From NCBI GenBank assembly GCA_006176705.1, contig QRFJ01004311.1, forward strand, positions 170,001-234,000: a stretch of DNA of 64,000 bases, given 5' to 3'. The notes under the pieces were generated by a model, which saw only the letters and a program-made list of their open reading frames with translations, was not told the DNA's origin and searched no databases. This stretch comes from Cocos nucifera (lineage: Eukaryota; Streptophyta; Magnoliopsida; Arecales; Arecaceae). Position numbers and translations under genes: made by a program. Shown one piece after another: positions 1-11,165 of the stretch. The number at the start of each line of letters is the position of its first letter. The first letter of the stretch is position 1.

Positions 1-400
1 TTGACCCATTTAGTTGAGCTGAGCTGGGGGTGCCATCCAATTCAGGCAAATAGCGTGATTGTCCATCTGTCTAGGTGGACGCCAATTTGGGCATATACAC
101 CAGGAGCTGGTGTGTTAGATATAGATGATTTATTCATTTGTTAGAACAGTCATCCTGCTGCAAACCAGTAAAAGTTCGATTAGTGATGAAGTTGACAGGA
201 TAATGAGTTAGGTGGAAAATGTAATCTTTTAGCTTAGCTTTCTTCCAACATTGGGGCACAAGATCTTATGATGTCTTGATATCAGTTGTGGCTGGCTTAT
301 GGACATTGAAAACCTAGTCTATCCTGATGTATCTCAGCTGAATTAAAAGAGAAATATAGTCAAAGTTCGTCATCTCGATATCTGCCTATATAGGTACCAT

Positions 401-1050
401 CCTATTGTGGTGTCCGTATGCGGTTTGATACGGTACAGCTAGGCGTACTTAGTGTTGGTTCGGTACGGTACAGCACACCATATGTATAAACTCATGAGAT
501 GTATGTCATCTATCCAGAGTATATATTCAAACATATTTCATAGGATCTCACATGAGAAAAGAAAATAAAATTCCCAAGATAGTGAATCTAAGGAAGGTAT
601 GGTGTTTCTATTAGACAAGATCTCAATTGCCTTATTGGTGCCTGAGATCAAGATGAACTAACATCTTGATTTATTTTGGACGATATGGAAGGTACAAAAG
701 TTTATGAGCCAAGATATTATGAGCTCTTGGCTGATATTCTAGACTAAGACATCAAAATCTCCTACAAGTTTAAATATCAATATCAAACTCTATTCCCTTT
801 TATTATATGAAAGATGTGGTGCCTGTATGGTGCTAGTGCCTATTGGTACTTGCCAAAACTAACAGCTTTGAAAAAATGAAAGCCTATTGATATGCATTGG
901 TGCATCGGTATGGTACCTTTGGTACACGCCAATACGGTCATTATGTACTAGTACATGATGTTTCTGTGTCTCGGCACCCTTGTTATGCCAGTTTCATGTT
1001 GGAGCAGTATGGTACCGCAATATGGTCCTGTTTTGGCAGTTTTTGAAAGC
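401..1050. repeat. Degenerate GGTAC/GTACC-rich repeat in intron
   Basis: Two clusters (about 405-480 and 890-1030) are full of variants of CGGTACGGTAC, GGTATGGTACC and GTACC, partly palindromic, in otherwise AT-rich sequence. This suggests an old dispersed repeat or the two ends of a decayed DNA element. The family was not identified. Confidence 0.4.
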
Positions 1051-1863
1051 ATAATCTGACCTATATAATGAATCCAAGATTAGAAACTATATTGAGGCAT
1101 TGATTTTGATTCATTAGTCAAAACCAAGGCTTTCATCTTGGCTGAGGTCTCGGTTTGTATTAATGTTGAACACCCTGTGATATTATATGTACAAATGTCC
1201 TGGGTCCAAATATCTCAATCAATGTAAATCGAGAAGTTTTGAGGTATTAACGATATGATGTAAACCTATTGTTGGATATATTTTAATCATCTTTTTACCT
1301 GTTGGATATAACTTGGGCCCCTTTCTCGGATGTTGACTGAGATAAACCTGTTGAAGAATAGTCCCACATTGGATAGGTTAGGGATTCGACTTGGTCTTAT
1401 ATTCTTATAGGCTCATCCACCTAATTGCTTCAACTTTGTTGTTGGCCTTTAACAGAATCGAGGTCTTGGTTCATCTCAGTCTCAGCTCAATACTAAGATG
1501 ACTGAGATCTCAGACAAAAAAAAACCTTCATTAAAATGCCTATTTGAGGAAGTGAAAAGGTGTCTGAGAAATATTGGCTACTATATTTTTATTGTATTGG
1601 CCAAGTTCTTAGAATGTATTTGTTTATATTTGCCAAGATATTACAGGCTGAGGTTTTGTATATATTATAAGCGAATACTGATTCAGATGGAGATCTTAGC
1701 TTTAGATGAGAACCTTGGGAAGGAAAAGAATTGAAAAACAAGAAATTATGTTGGTTTAAAACACGTATGAGTAACCGTGAGCTTATTGAATTCAATTAGA
1801 AATGCATTCTTCTTAGGAAATTTACCCTTATACATACTCTCAAATAGAGGTATCAGTAAACAC

Positions 1864-1910
1864 ATGGTCACTTTGTACTTCTGTTTAAAACAGAAATACA
1901 AAGTGACCAT
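1864..1910. repeat. Near-perfect intronic hairpin
   Basis: An inverted repeat of about 23 bp arms starts ATGGTCACTTTGTA and ends TACAAAGTGACCAT. The arms meet almost without a loop around TTTAAAA, and only one or two mismatches were seen. It could be the remnant of a MITE or a foldback transcript inside the intron. No small-RNA function can be shown from sequence alone. Confidence 0.7.
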
Positions 1911-2921
1911 TTTAGTATGGATGAATCAGGGGCATGTTTATCAAACCTACAGCTTCTAAGAGACCTCTGTGATCCATCAAATGTTCCCTTATTAAATAAA
2001 CGACATGCACTATGCAGGCCAAGGTCTCGTTACTATCCAAGGCCTTACACATAGACCCCTTAAAACTTCACCGGACATGTCTCAACCAATAGATTCTGAT
2101 ATGTTGGACAGTGCAACCATTGCTGTTCACTGGCATGGAAACAGTAGATTGTGCGCCAAGAAAATGTGTTGAAGTGTAGTTGAAGGGAGGAAAATTGTCA
2201 GAGAGCTTATATCAGTCCATTCTTTCGTGGACAAAAAAATTAGCAAACATTTGCAAAGATACTAACAGAATTGAAAAGACATACCCTCAGCTATAAAAAA
2301 AAATGAAAAAAGTAATACTAATATGTCAGGATTGTGAATGAATCTCATTTAATCCCTCAGAAAAGAATAAATATCAGTTCCATTTTTAACATTAAAAAAG
2401 AATGAAAAACATTAGTAAAGTGAATCGTGGAAGACTAATCATGGCAACTTTTATGACTATCACAGCCAGATTAGTTGCTTTACTTCACCAGACTTGAATA
2501 TATTTTCTTCTGATTTGTGGGACTCTGGGATATGCTCTAGTAGAAAGCAGATGGAATTTTTTGTAAATTCTGATGCATAAACTTGTTCTTCAATTTGGTC
2601 ATGTGTCGAATTTGGTAACATGCATCTTATTTTTTAACTGATGCCTTCATGCCTGCTTGCTAGATCAGCATGCATTATGAGGTTATCACTTTAAAAAAGA
2701 AATAGGTGACGTCATTCTTCATATGAAGTTAGCAGACACTGCTGTACCTTAAGTTTATATTTTTAGTGTGTATGCATGTCATTGTGAATTTAACTCTTTC
2801 TGGATATGAAAACATTGAATAGCTCTGCTCTCATCTGGTTTGCATTGGCCTTTTGCTATTGCTGGTAAGTATGATGAACTTTAACCGGATACATGTTTAA
2901 TTTAGGTGAATAATTTTGCAG

Positions 2922-3669
2922 GTTAATGAGAATGTGGAGATTTATGTTTGAATGCCATCATATTCAGCATCAGGCTGTATCAGAAGCTCAAAACCTAGAT
3001 TCGATTGTATCTGGTGGAAAGCTTAGCGATGCTCATATGGAAGCAACCAAGAAGCTAGAGCTGGAGCTGCTGGACTGGATTGGCAATTTCTTTGCCTGGG
3101 TTTGTGCTCAGAGGAGTTTTGTCAAAGCCTTGAATGGTTGGCTTGTAAAAGGTCTTCATTATGTGCCTGAAGAAACAGATGATGGAGTTCCACCCTTTTC
3201 TCCTGGAAGGTTAGGTGCGCCTCCTGTGTTTGTCATCTGTAATTACTGGACACAAACTATGGATAGGATATCCGAGGCAGAAGTAGTCAATGCTATGAAA
3301 GCTTTCTCCACAAATGTTCTTCACCTTTGGGAGCAGCACAAGCTTGAACAGCGCCAGAGACTGATGGCAAATAGAGATATGGATAGGACAATTAGGATCT
3401 TGGAAAGAGATGAACAGCAAATGCACAAGGCATTGGAAGCACAAAACAAGAAATTAGTACTAATATCTAATCACAGTGGTATAACCTTATCTGGAGGAGT
3501 GCATCAGGACCTAGCTGCTGAAGTAAGCAGTCTGCAGTCAAGTTTGAGAGAAATCTTTGAAGCTATGGAAAATTTTACAGCTAGTACCATGAGAGCATAT
3601 GAGGAACTCAACTTGCGTACTGAGGAAGAGAAACAAAGGTTGGCCAGAGAGAATGTAAAAGTTTCGTAG
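2922..3669 (+). CDS. DUF632 protein (NRG2/REL2-like), last coding exon
   Basis: Partial gene: this is the terminal coding exon, about 248 codons plus a stop at 3667-3669. The exon opens after the acceptor at 2921 with one base that completes a codon from the previous exon, followed by Leu-Met-Arg-Met-Trp. Family signatures of the C-terminal DUF632 domain are visible: RMWRFMFECHHIQ near the start, SEAQNLDS, LELELLDWIGNFFAWV, SFVKALNGWLVKGL, then PPVFVICNYW and a long charged coiled-coil tail (about residues 145-245 of this exon). Plant proteins with DUF630 plus DUF632 include Arabidopsis NRG2, linked to nitrate signalling, and rice REL2, linked to leaf rolling. They are not classical bZIP factors despite that database label. 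The exact paralogue cannot be decided without the N-terminus. The reading frame is intact, unlike the transposon ORFs nearby. Confidence 0.9.
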
Positions 3670-5493
3670 TTTCACGCAACACTTGCTATCAAACTTCGGT
3701 CTTGTGCATCCAGTCCATTTCCATGGTAAATACGCATCCTCATGCAAAGGAAGTATTTGAAAGGAACATTAATGGATGCCAGCAAATCTATTATGGAATC
3801 CATCAGCTGGAGCTAACTGGCCCCTTAATCTCATGTCTGCTAAGATGAGGAGGAAACATCTTTTGGATGTTCTCTGCTATCGAATTCAAAGGTCTAGTCC
3901 ATGGCTAATATGGGCATCAGTGATAAAAAGCAGTTTATCAGCACATGATTCATAGCTGCTTTGTAACTATTTTATTGCATTGTGAAGCTATTCCTTAGAC
4001 CTTGTGCGGTTGGATTTGCTGATGAGGTATGGAATGCACCAGGACATAAATCGGGCTTATGCCAGTGCATCATGGTGACTGGTCTCTGACATGAAAAGCA
4101 ACAAAAGCATCTGTCTGTATGTCAAATTTTAAAATGGCACTATCAAGCAAAACTTTGCATCAAAATCACAAATGCCAACCTGCTACATTGGTAGAGAAGT
4201 AGGAAGAATGAAGCAACAAGATAAAGAGCAAAAGGCAATCTTCTGGTTCTGGTGTAGGTGGTTAAAAGGAGGTGAAGGAAATGTCGAGGATTCTCTTTGA
4301 TGATATGATATTGTTGGCATCTTATTGTGAGCTATTGTATATACCAGATACAAATCAATAATTGTCTTGCTGCCTCTGATCAATCAACCATTGCTTCTGC
4401 CTGTTGCTGCATTTGGAGAAGTCTATCTCTGGACTGAGAGTTTGGATTCTTTTATTTTCCTGGTTGAGCTAGAGCTAAAGAGAGCACATATCTTCCATGC
4501 ATGTGCATGTACAGATTTTTGAGGATCAATATTAGCATTAGGAAATGGCTGCTGCCTGAGGTCAATTAACCAGTCCCAGACATTGATCTCAAAAGTAAGT
4601 TCTTGAGCTGCTGGATTTGGAGAATCTAAGAATTTCTTTCTGAACTAGGGCAGAACTCATATCAGCAATCATGAGCTTTCACAGATATTTGCAGGTCAAT
4701 GTCAGCCTTGGAAGATGGCCTGTGTACAGCATGTAGATCAAGCTACTATACTTTCTGTATTGGGAAGCTAATACGTAGGTATGTTTTATAATATGAGTTT
4801 AAAATGTGATCAAGTAACGAACATGATGATGGAGTGCAATGGATGAGTTGGCAGACTTGCAGGCTTACCGATAAAGGTCGGCTTCTCATTCTTGTTTTTT
4901 GAAAGGTGAAATCCGCATGGTCAGGAGAGAGGCTAAACCAGTTGAATGCTTATTTGTTGCAGAATGTATCTGAAATGTCCAGTATGTTGAGCGGAAGGGA
5001 CAAGGAGACTGATTTGAGGCAAGACTTGGGTGACATGTTGATCCTGTCCCGCACCCAATCTTGGTATGGCAACTGCAACAAGAAATAAAAATTAGGTGGA
5101 CATATTTGTAAATTATTAGCTCTAGGTAACCATGCATTCTTTCAGATTGTTGAATTGGTATAATTCAGCCTTGTACATTCAGTTATCAATTACATAAATT
5201 CTCAGTTCATGCTAGTGTGAGTTCCTTGGTGAACCCATCGACTTCGTTTGCTTGACCCAAACTTGTTCAAGTTTCTCTGTAAAAATGGCACTAATTTATG
5301 AAAGTTTTCACCCCTGTTTTCTTTTGATAAGAAGGGCAGCTGAAGATTATATTAGCACAAGACCCGGTCTTAATACAATAATAGAGACCAAAGGAGAAAC
5401 AAGAAAAGTATAACTCATACCGCTAACAAGAAGCTGTAAAATGTTCTCGAGTCTTGATATACTTTGATTCATAAAATGGATGGTTATTGGTTG
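3670..5493 (+). other. 3' UTR and downstream intergenic DNA of DUF632 gene
   Basis: After the DUF632 stop, the first several hundred bases are of mixed composition and are probably 3' UTR, but no decisive polyadenylation signal could be picked. The short ORFs at 4183-4383, 4886-5137 and 4906-5088 show no recognisable domain. The stretch ends where the Tat retrotransposon LTR begins. Confidence 0.5.
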
Positions 5494-5621
5494 TGTTGCC
5501 CCTGAATCTTTTTGTCTGAGATTGGCCATTGAGAAACTTGTGGTTGAGAAACAACTATTGCTGAAGCTTCGCCCGAATTCTTGCACAGAAGTCCTCATCG
5601 GAGATTTCTCTGGTGAAGATC

Positions 5622-5665
5622 CTCCGACGCTCAAATTAGGAGACTCCGACGCTCAAATTAGGAGA
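5622..5665. repeat. Perfect 22-bp tandem duplication in LTR R/U5
   Basis: Two exact copies of a 22-bp unit (5622-5643 and 5644-5665), beginning CTCCGACGCTCAAATT, lie just downstream of the minus-strand LTR promoter. In such a decayed element, exact identity suggests a recent slippage duplication. Confidence 0.8.
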
Positions 5666-5726
5666 CTGAAGAATAATAAGAGGAGAAAGAGTCAAATTGA
5701 GTGCGTACCTGGAGGGTCCTAAAGCT

Positions 5727-5737
5727 CTTTATTTATA
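5727..5737 (-). promoter_or_regulatory. TATA box of Tat LTR (minus strand)
   Basis: The reverse complement reads TATAAATAAAG. It lies about 240 bp upstream of the LTR terminus at 5494 in the direction of gag-pol transcription, which fits a U3/R boundary just after it. Confidence 0.55.
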
Positions 5738-5814
5738 GGAGAGAAATTAGAGTCGTATCCATCTCGGACTCTAATGATATTTTGAATTTATCGCTTCGGA
5801 TTGATTCGAAAGAT

Positions 5815-5836
5815 TTTTTTTTTTTTTTTTTTTTTT
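5815..5836. repeat. Poly-T tract in LTR
   Basis: An uninterrupted run of about 22 T in the U3 part of the LTR. It is a simple sequence and may vary in length between assemblies. Confidence 0.8.
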
Positions 5837-5920
5837 GGAAGACGAAATCGCAAGAGACTCCTTTATTCGGACTTTTTCAATTTGGGGAGGAGAGAAAAGC
5901 AGGTAGGTCAGTAAAGAGTG

Positions 5921-6370
5921 ATCTATGATAGATCAGCAAATGACGACCTATAAAAAGTCATACGACTCCGACATTTAGGGCTTGCCGAGCATCCATCTGA
6001 TATTAGTTGGTCACATACGACCTATAATAGGTCGTGCGAGATTGGTTAGCAGCATATGAGCTATTATAGGTAGGTCGGTTATGAACAGCTTCTTATCGGT
6101 TAATTCGAAGAAGACCATATAGAGAAATAGCTCTTCCAATGACGAGTTATAATAGGTTGGTAATAACCAATCTATAACAAAAACATCCGCAAAGATTGAT
6201 CGGCCGAGTATGACCTATGGCGAACCATTAGTGTGCGAGTCTGTCGTAGAGGATAGGTTAGCTAGGAGTGGACGAGAACTAGTTGATCATCTGCAGATGA
6301 CTTATTACAGTAGGCAGCTATGTTCGACAAACAATTGATCGAGGATGAGCTATAACTGACCCATAATAGT
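5921..6370. repeat. Degenerate palindromic repeats in LTR U3
   Basis: Variants of CGACCTATAATAGGTCG recur every 40-90 bp. The copy at 6018-6034 is a perfect 17-bp palindrome, and GATCTATGATAGATC (about 5921-5935) is a related palindrome. Looser copies occur near 6058, 6141 and 6352. The array lies upstream of the minus-strand TATA box, so it could hold transcription-factor sites. The binding factor is unknown. Confidence 0.6.
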
Positions 6371-6637
6371 TGTCCCCTACTCACAAGGCCTAGCTTTTAT
6401 TGTTCGATCGACGTGAGTATCCTTTCAAAGCCGAGGCCGACCTTTAAAATGAGGTTACATTGCCACATGCTAGAGATCGGTACCCTGAGAGGACTTGTGG
6501 AAGACCATCAGTCTCTAGATCCGACTGTCCATCATCTTGATTCGGGATTATCCGTAATGACCAATCAGTGCTAGCCACTTGGCGAAGATTGGGAAAGATA
6601 AGTGAATCGACAATATATTGGAGCCGTCAAGGTCTTC

Positions 6638-6646
6638 TATAAATAG
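6638..6646 (+). promoter_or_regulatory. Plus-strand TATA box for the Tat antisense ORF
   Basis: TATAAATAG is preceded by TCT and followed by a GGGG-containing start region, 172 bp before the ATG at 6818. It matches the plant TATA consensus and points away from the gag-pol promoter, so the LTR may be transcribed both ways. Confidence 0.5.
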
Positions 6647-6817
6647 GGGCCGTTGTCATTTCATTTTTTTTACTGTTGCTATTACTAAGGGGAGAGCTCT
6701 GATACTTTGCGCCCGTGAATGAATTACTCGATCGAGGCTGACCTTTTATCAATCTCATCCTTGTTTCTTTGTAGCCTAGCCACAACTCTCCCATAGGTTA
6801 GTTCCTCTTCATCCAAA

Positions 6818-8837
6818 ATGAGTGAACCGAGCTTATCCCCTGCCAGTTGGAGCACGGGTGACCATCCAGGAAGTGAGGACTGTGAGTCCGAGGTAGCCAG
6901 TTCTTCAGGTAGGTCCGAAGAACAAGAAATCCTGGATTACGGTCTTTTTAGAGTTAGCTCTATCTTCACCACCTAAGGACTTGGATTTTATTAGGTTAAA
7001 GTATCAAGTCTTGACCGACTTTAGGTTAGAGGCCACCAACCACGAGGAACGAATAGCTCTTCCTCATCCTAGCTAGGTAGGTATTTACGAAGAATCCTTG
7101 AAGGCTGGTCTTAGACTATCCTTTTAATTTTTAGTTATCGAATTTTTGAATCTTTTTAGGATTAGCCCTTGCAGCTTGGCGTCAAATTTTAGATTTTTTC
7201 ATCCACTGTCTTCTCCTTGGAGTTGAACCTACTCCTTGACTTTTCTGAGATTGCTTTATATTGAAAGAGTATCCTACGAAGGTCGAATGGTGGTACGCCT
7301 ATCCTCGAAAGGAATGTTGTCTTTTCTGAGGCACTCCTTCCTCGGTGTATAATTGGAAGGAGCGCTTTTTTTTGTCTCGATCGAGCAACCCTGGGACTTC
7401 AACACGCTTTAGGGTCGACCCCATAGGTTAGTGGTCAGAGCTCTATCATTATTTGATGTCGAGGAGGAGATAATAGCTCGGCTTTTTTCTACTACCCCCC
7501 CTTCATTGTCCAAACTCCTCGTCGGAGAGAATTTGTTCTAGGTTGAATTTAATTTCAACCGATCCGAAGAGTAAGTAGTTATTCTATACCATCTTGTTTA
7601 GCTCGTTCTTTTTGTTATTATTGTTGGTGCTTACTGAGCTTATCTTTTTTGTGCAGCAATGAATCCAATTGACCTCAAAGTTGTACGTCGGGCAACAAAA
7701 AAGAGGAAGGCCAGCACAGCTTCTTTCCCAAAATGCAGCCGATCTGAGGCCGTCCTCGCCCAACCTACAGTTGGGGATTCCTTGGGGCCGATCAATGTCC
7801 CGAGGAAGAAGAGCTTGGTGCCGGCGAAAGTCGTGGCACCGCTATGATTTGCCGCTCTTATGGAGCCCGCCTCCCGAGCTTCGACCTCCTCTTTGAAGAG
7901 AAGCTCGGGTGGGCATAAGATTTCCTTCCAGATGTCCACCCACGGGATTGATGCACCGACGAACCCGCGGGATCGACGCACCGACGAACATTTCTCCAAT
8001 GGAGGTTGTCTCGGACACTAAGGATAGGAGAAAGGGCATCGATGACTACTGCCTTGCCTGATCTCTATTGAAGTTGATCATTCTACCGGCCAACGTACAA
8101 AACTTTGAGGAGGCTGGGGGTGCATTTCGCATCCAAGACTCATACGACTCTCTCTTTCGGGTGAGTATTGGTCGTCTCTCGTTCTTTACCCATCTTCGGC
8201 TAATTTTTAACTTTTGTTAACGATGTTCGTTGTTCTTTTTTTTTTTTCATCTTGTCCACCATGTGGATCATTTTGTTAAGGTGATCAGAGAGGTTCAGTA
8301 TTTTTTCAAGGAGGTCGAGGAGAAAACCGCCCAAGCCACTCGAAGGGCGGATGATGCCCAGCCGTCCCGACTCAAAGCCAAGGATGAAAATAGGTCATTG
8401 AAGGAGGAGATAAAGTGACTGGAGTCCGAGCTGGCGAAAGCTCAACTTGATGCTGAAGCTCGACTGCTGGCGGAGAGAGAAGCCGACAAAGATTCGATAG
8501 AAGATGCCAAGGTCGAGGCGATTGAGGCATTCTGTTCCTCGATCAAATTTCGTGACCTCAAGATGGAGTTCGCGTCAGCTTCATACTTGCAAGAGGCGAA
8601 GACCTGAAGGAGAAGATAAAGAAGATCTTTCCCAACCTGAACATAGGCCTTTTGGAGTTGGATGAGGAGGAGGCTGAGGATTGGGAGGTTCAAATGGAAG
8701 ATCTCTTCAGCTCTGCCCGCGAAGATCAGGCAACTGAAGACACAGCATCAGCTTCTCCTCCTGCGGTCATCATCCTCCCCGACCAGGTAGAGGTCGGCAA
8801 ATCTGGAGCTTCGAATGGAGCTTTATGTAAACCTTTG
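6818..8837 (+). pseudogene. Antisense ORF of Tat element (gypsy-type transposon protein family), broken
   Basis: From the ATG at 6818 the frame runs 52 codons to a TAA at 6974. After a frame change, protein-like sequence continues from about 6955: SSPPKDLDFIRLKYQVL, then FRLEATNHEERIALP and IYEESLKAGLRLSF, broken by stops. This resembles the 'putative gypsy type transposon' family (Pfam Transposase_28) found as an antisense ORF in Tat elements; I recall the pattern and could not search it. The part after 7659 is basic (VRRATKKRKAS). The part from about 8230 to 8600 is a charged, coiled-coil-like region rich in Ala, Glu and Arg. A further frameshift leads into an acidic tail (LLELDEEEAEDWEVQMEDL, from 8648). 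The role of this protein family is unknown. Confidence 0.65.
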
Positions 8838-9187
8838 CTTAGGCATATCCGAGCTTTTGTAGGTTGGCCCATTTTTGTCAACCTTGACATCTGCTGACGT
8901 ATTTTTGTACAGGACCGACCAATTTTTGTAAATACCTTCTCCTTTGAATGAATACATATATTTTCTTGTTAAGTTGTTGAGATCGGCTATTATAAATGAA
9001 TGCGTAGTATAGGTCGACCAATTGTAAAGTCAAACTCAAAAACATGCAAAATGATAAATAGCTCGGTGGGAAACACGACGAGTTGATTAGACTTTCATTC
9101 CTCAGTAATAACCGAGAAATCCTAGCTTGCATAGATTGTCCAGGGCATGTCGAAGAAGAATTTGATTAATTATCCGGCGATGTTCCT

Positions 9188-9945
9188 TGGCCGTGGCCGA
9201 GGAGCAAGCGAAGAAAATTTATTTAGCTTAATTGTGTTTCCTAGCCATGATTGAGGAACTCGAGTGATTTATTTAAGGACAAGTTATACTCCTCGGCCGT
9301 AGCCAGGAAGCATGTGTCGGCGATTCTTGGATTACATTGAGTTCTCATCAAAGACGCGTTCCGCTCTTCAGCCGTGGTCGAGGAGTGTTCGTTGGCAATT
9401 TCTAGAGATGCGTTCCATTCTTCAACCGAGGTCGAGGAACAGACGTTGGCGACTGTTGGAGATGCATTCCACTCCTCGACCGTAGTCGAGGAGCGCGCGT
9501 TGGTGATTTTTGGAGGCGCATTCCATTCCTCGGCTGTGGTCGAGGAACGGACATAGGCGATCGTTGGAGATGCGTTCCACTCCTCGGTCATAGTTGAGGA
9601 GCACGTGTTGGCAATTTTTATGGAGACGCATTATGTTCCTTGGCCATAGCCGAGGAGCGTGCATTGGCGACCATTGGGGATGCGTTCTGCTCCTTGGACA
9701 TAGTCGAGGAGCTCGCGTTAGTAATTTTTATGGAGACATATTTCGTTCTTCGATCGAGGCTGAGGAACAAATGTTGGCGATCATTGGGGGCGCATTCCGC
9801 TCTTCGACCATAGCCGAGGAGTGCACGTTGGCGATCATTGGGAATGCGTTCCGCTCCTCAACCATAGTCGAGGAGCGCGTGTTGATGATTTTCATGGAGA
9901 CACATTCTGCTCCTTGATCATTACCGAGGAGCGCACGTTGGCAAA
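9188..9945. repeat. Tandem array of ~57-bp hairpin units in Tat element
   Basis: About a dozen units of roughly 57 bp lie between integrase and the antisense ORF. Each contains an inverted repeat, best copies CTCCTCGAC, loop CATA or CGTA, then GTCGAGGAG, followed by a spacer like CGCGCGTTGGCGAT and GATGCGTTCC. Where 57 is kept exactly, the array is open in frame, giving a 19-residue repeat (AFHSSTVVEERAL type) on the plus strand near 9374-9556. This is a by-product of the period, not a convincing gene. Tandem repeats in this position are known in Tat/Ogre elements and can seed satellite DNA. Confidence 0.85.
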
Positions 9946-10018
9946 TAAGAATTAGAGACCGAAGCTACAAAAAATTATTATTTATTATTGAAAGAAAAAT
10001 TGAGATAAAAATTATAAT

Positions 10019-11165
10019 TTAAGGATAGTATCTGCGCAGATTGTCGGCATTCCATGTTCTCAGGATTGGAGTTCCATCCAATCGACAAAGACGATAAACT
10101 CTCGATCGAACTATCTTGGCCACCTGGTATGGACCTTCCCAATTGGATGATAGCTTCGACCATTCGATTGAACGAGAGACCTCTGCTCGATGAAGAACCA
10201 ATTGCTCGATCATGAATGACTTTTCTTTAAACTGGGGGTTGTAATATCGAGCTACTCTCTATTGGTAATTGACCATTCGGATCCTAGCTCGTTTGCGAGT
10301 TTCTTCCTGCAAATTTAAGTTTGCCCTCATTTTGAATGAATTAATGTCCTCATCAAATTCCTCTACTCGGAATGTGGGTAATCCAATTTTCAAAGATATC
10401 ATGGCCTCTATTTCGAAGGCCAGTATGAAGGGCGTCTCTCCGATCAAGATTCATTGGATTGTCCAATATGCCTAGAGGACATTATATAACTCTTTGACCC
10501 ACTATCCCTTAGCTTCGCCAAGACGAGCTTTTAGACCTAGCAACAAAGTATCTGTTCGTTACTTCGACTTCATCATTGCTCTGAAGATGACCTACCGATG
10601 TTAGCTTATGTAAAATTTTCAAGTCATTGCAGAATTCTATGAACCTCGGATTATCAAACTATCTCCCGTTATCTATAATAATAGCTCGTGGTAGACCAAA
10701 TCAGTAGATGATTGATTTTTAGACAAAATCTTGAACTTTGGCCTCAGTAATAGTTGCAAGAGTTTTGGCCTCCACCCATTTAGTGAAATAATCAATGACA
10801 ATGAGCAGAAACTTCTTTTATGCTATGGCGATAGAACATGGTCCGAGGATGTCCATTCCCCATTGAGCAAAAGGCCAAGGTGTGATGATCGGTGCCAATA
10901 GAGTTGAAGGTCGGCGTTGAATGTTAGAAGTTCTTTGACACTGATCACATCTGTTTACCAGATTGACTACATCTTTTGGCATGGTCGATCAGAAGAAGTA
11001 TCCTTATCTTAATATCTTATGAGCAAGGGCCTTGTCCCCCTGGTGATTGCCGTAGATTTCTTCGTGCACTTTTCATAAAGCATAATCAGCTTTCGAGGGA
11101 TGGAGGCATCTAAGCAAAGATAAGGTGAAAGATCTTTTATATAGTTTCTCCTTATAGACGAGATA
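10019..11165 (-). pseudogene. Integrase of Tat element, with stops
   Basis: Read on the minus strand from about 11165. An N-terminal zinc-finger-like region (VHEEIYGNHQGDKALAHKI, later CDQCQ) is followed by a catalytic core with WGMDILGP, FLLIVIDYFTKWVEAK and IIIDNGRQFDN-like motifs; a stop replaces one residue after NGR. The C-terminal part begins GETPFILAFEIEA (near 10440) and ends with NWEGPYQV (the GPY/F motif) and RTWNADNLRRYYP before the stop at 10019. Several in-frame stops and at least one frameshift make it inactive. Retroviral-type integrase inserts the cDNA into the host chromosome. Confidence 0.85.

Larger units (their letters stand above)
1..2921 (+). other. Intron (part) of the DUF632 gene
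   Basis: No coding exon was recognised here. The stretch ends in a good acceptor (TTTTGCAG, last base 2921) leading in frame into the DUF632 exon, so I read it as the 3' part of a long intron whose upstream exon lies outside the window. The short ORFs at 1498-1734 and 1777-1959 resemble nothing known. The stretch holds a repeat rich in GGTACGGTACC-like motifs and a strong hairpin, annotated separately. Confidence 0.6.
5494..6790 (-). repeat. 3' LTR of the Tat element (right boundary approximate)
   Basis: The left edge TGTTGCCCCTGAATC matches the edge beside the PBS at 18846 (TATTGCTCCTGAATC) at 14 of the first 16 bases when one more base is counted. This fixes the LTR end. The other edge is only estimated, from the position of the antisense ORF start at 6818 and nearby pyrimidine-rich sequence that could be the complement of a polypurine tract. 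A minus-strand TATA box lies about 240 bp from the LTR end, a normal place for an LTR promoter. Confidence 0.6.

Noticed and set aside
9241..9917. ORFs with a 19-residue repeat (EEWNAS or AFHSSTVVEER types)
   Set aside because: They follow from a 57-bp tandem unit being a multiple of three; they are open on both strands and lie outside the known genes of the element.
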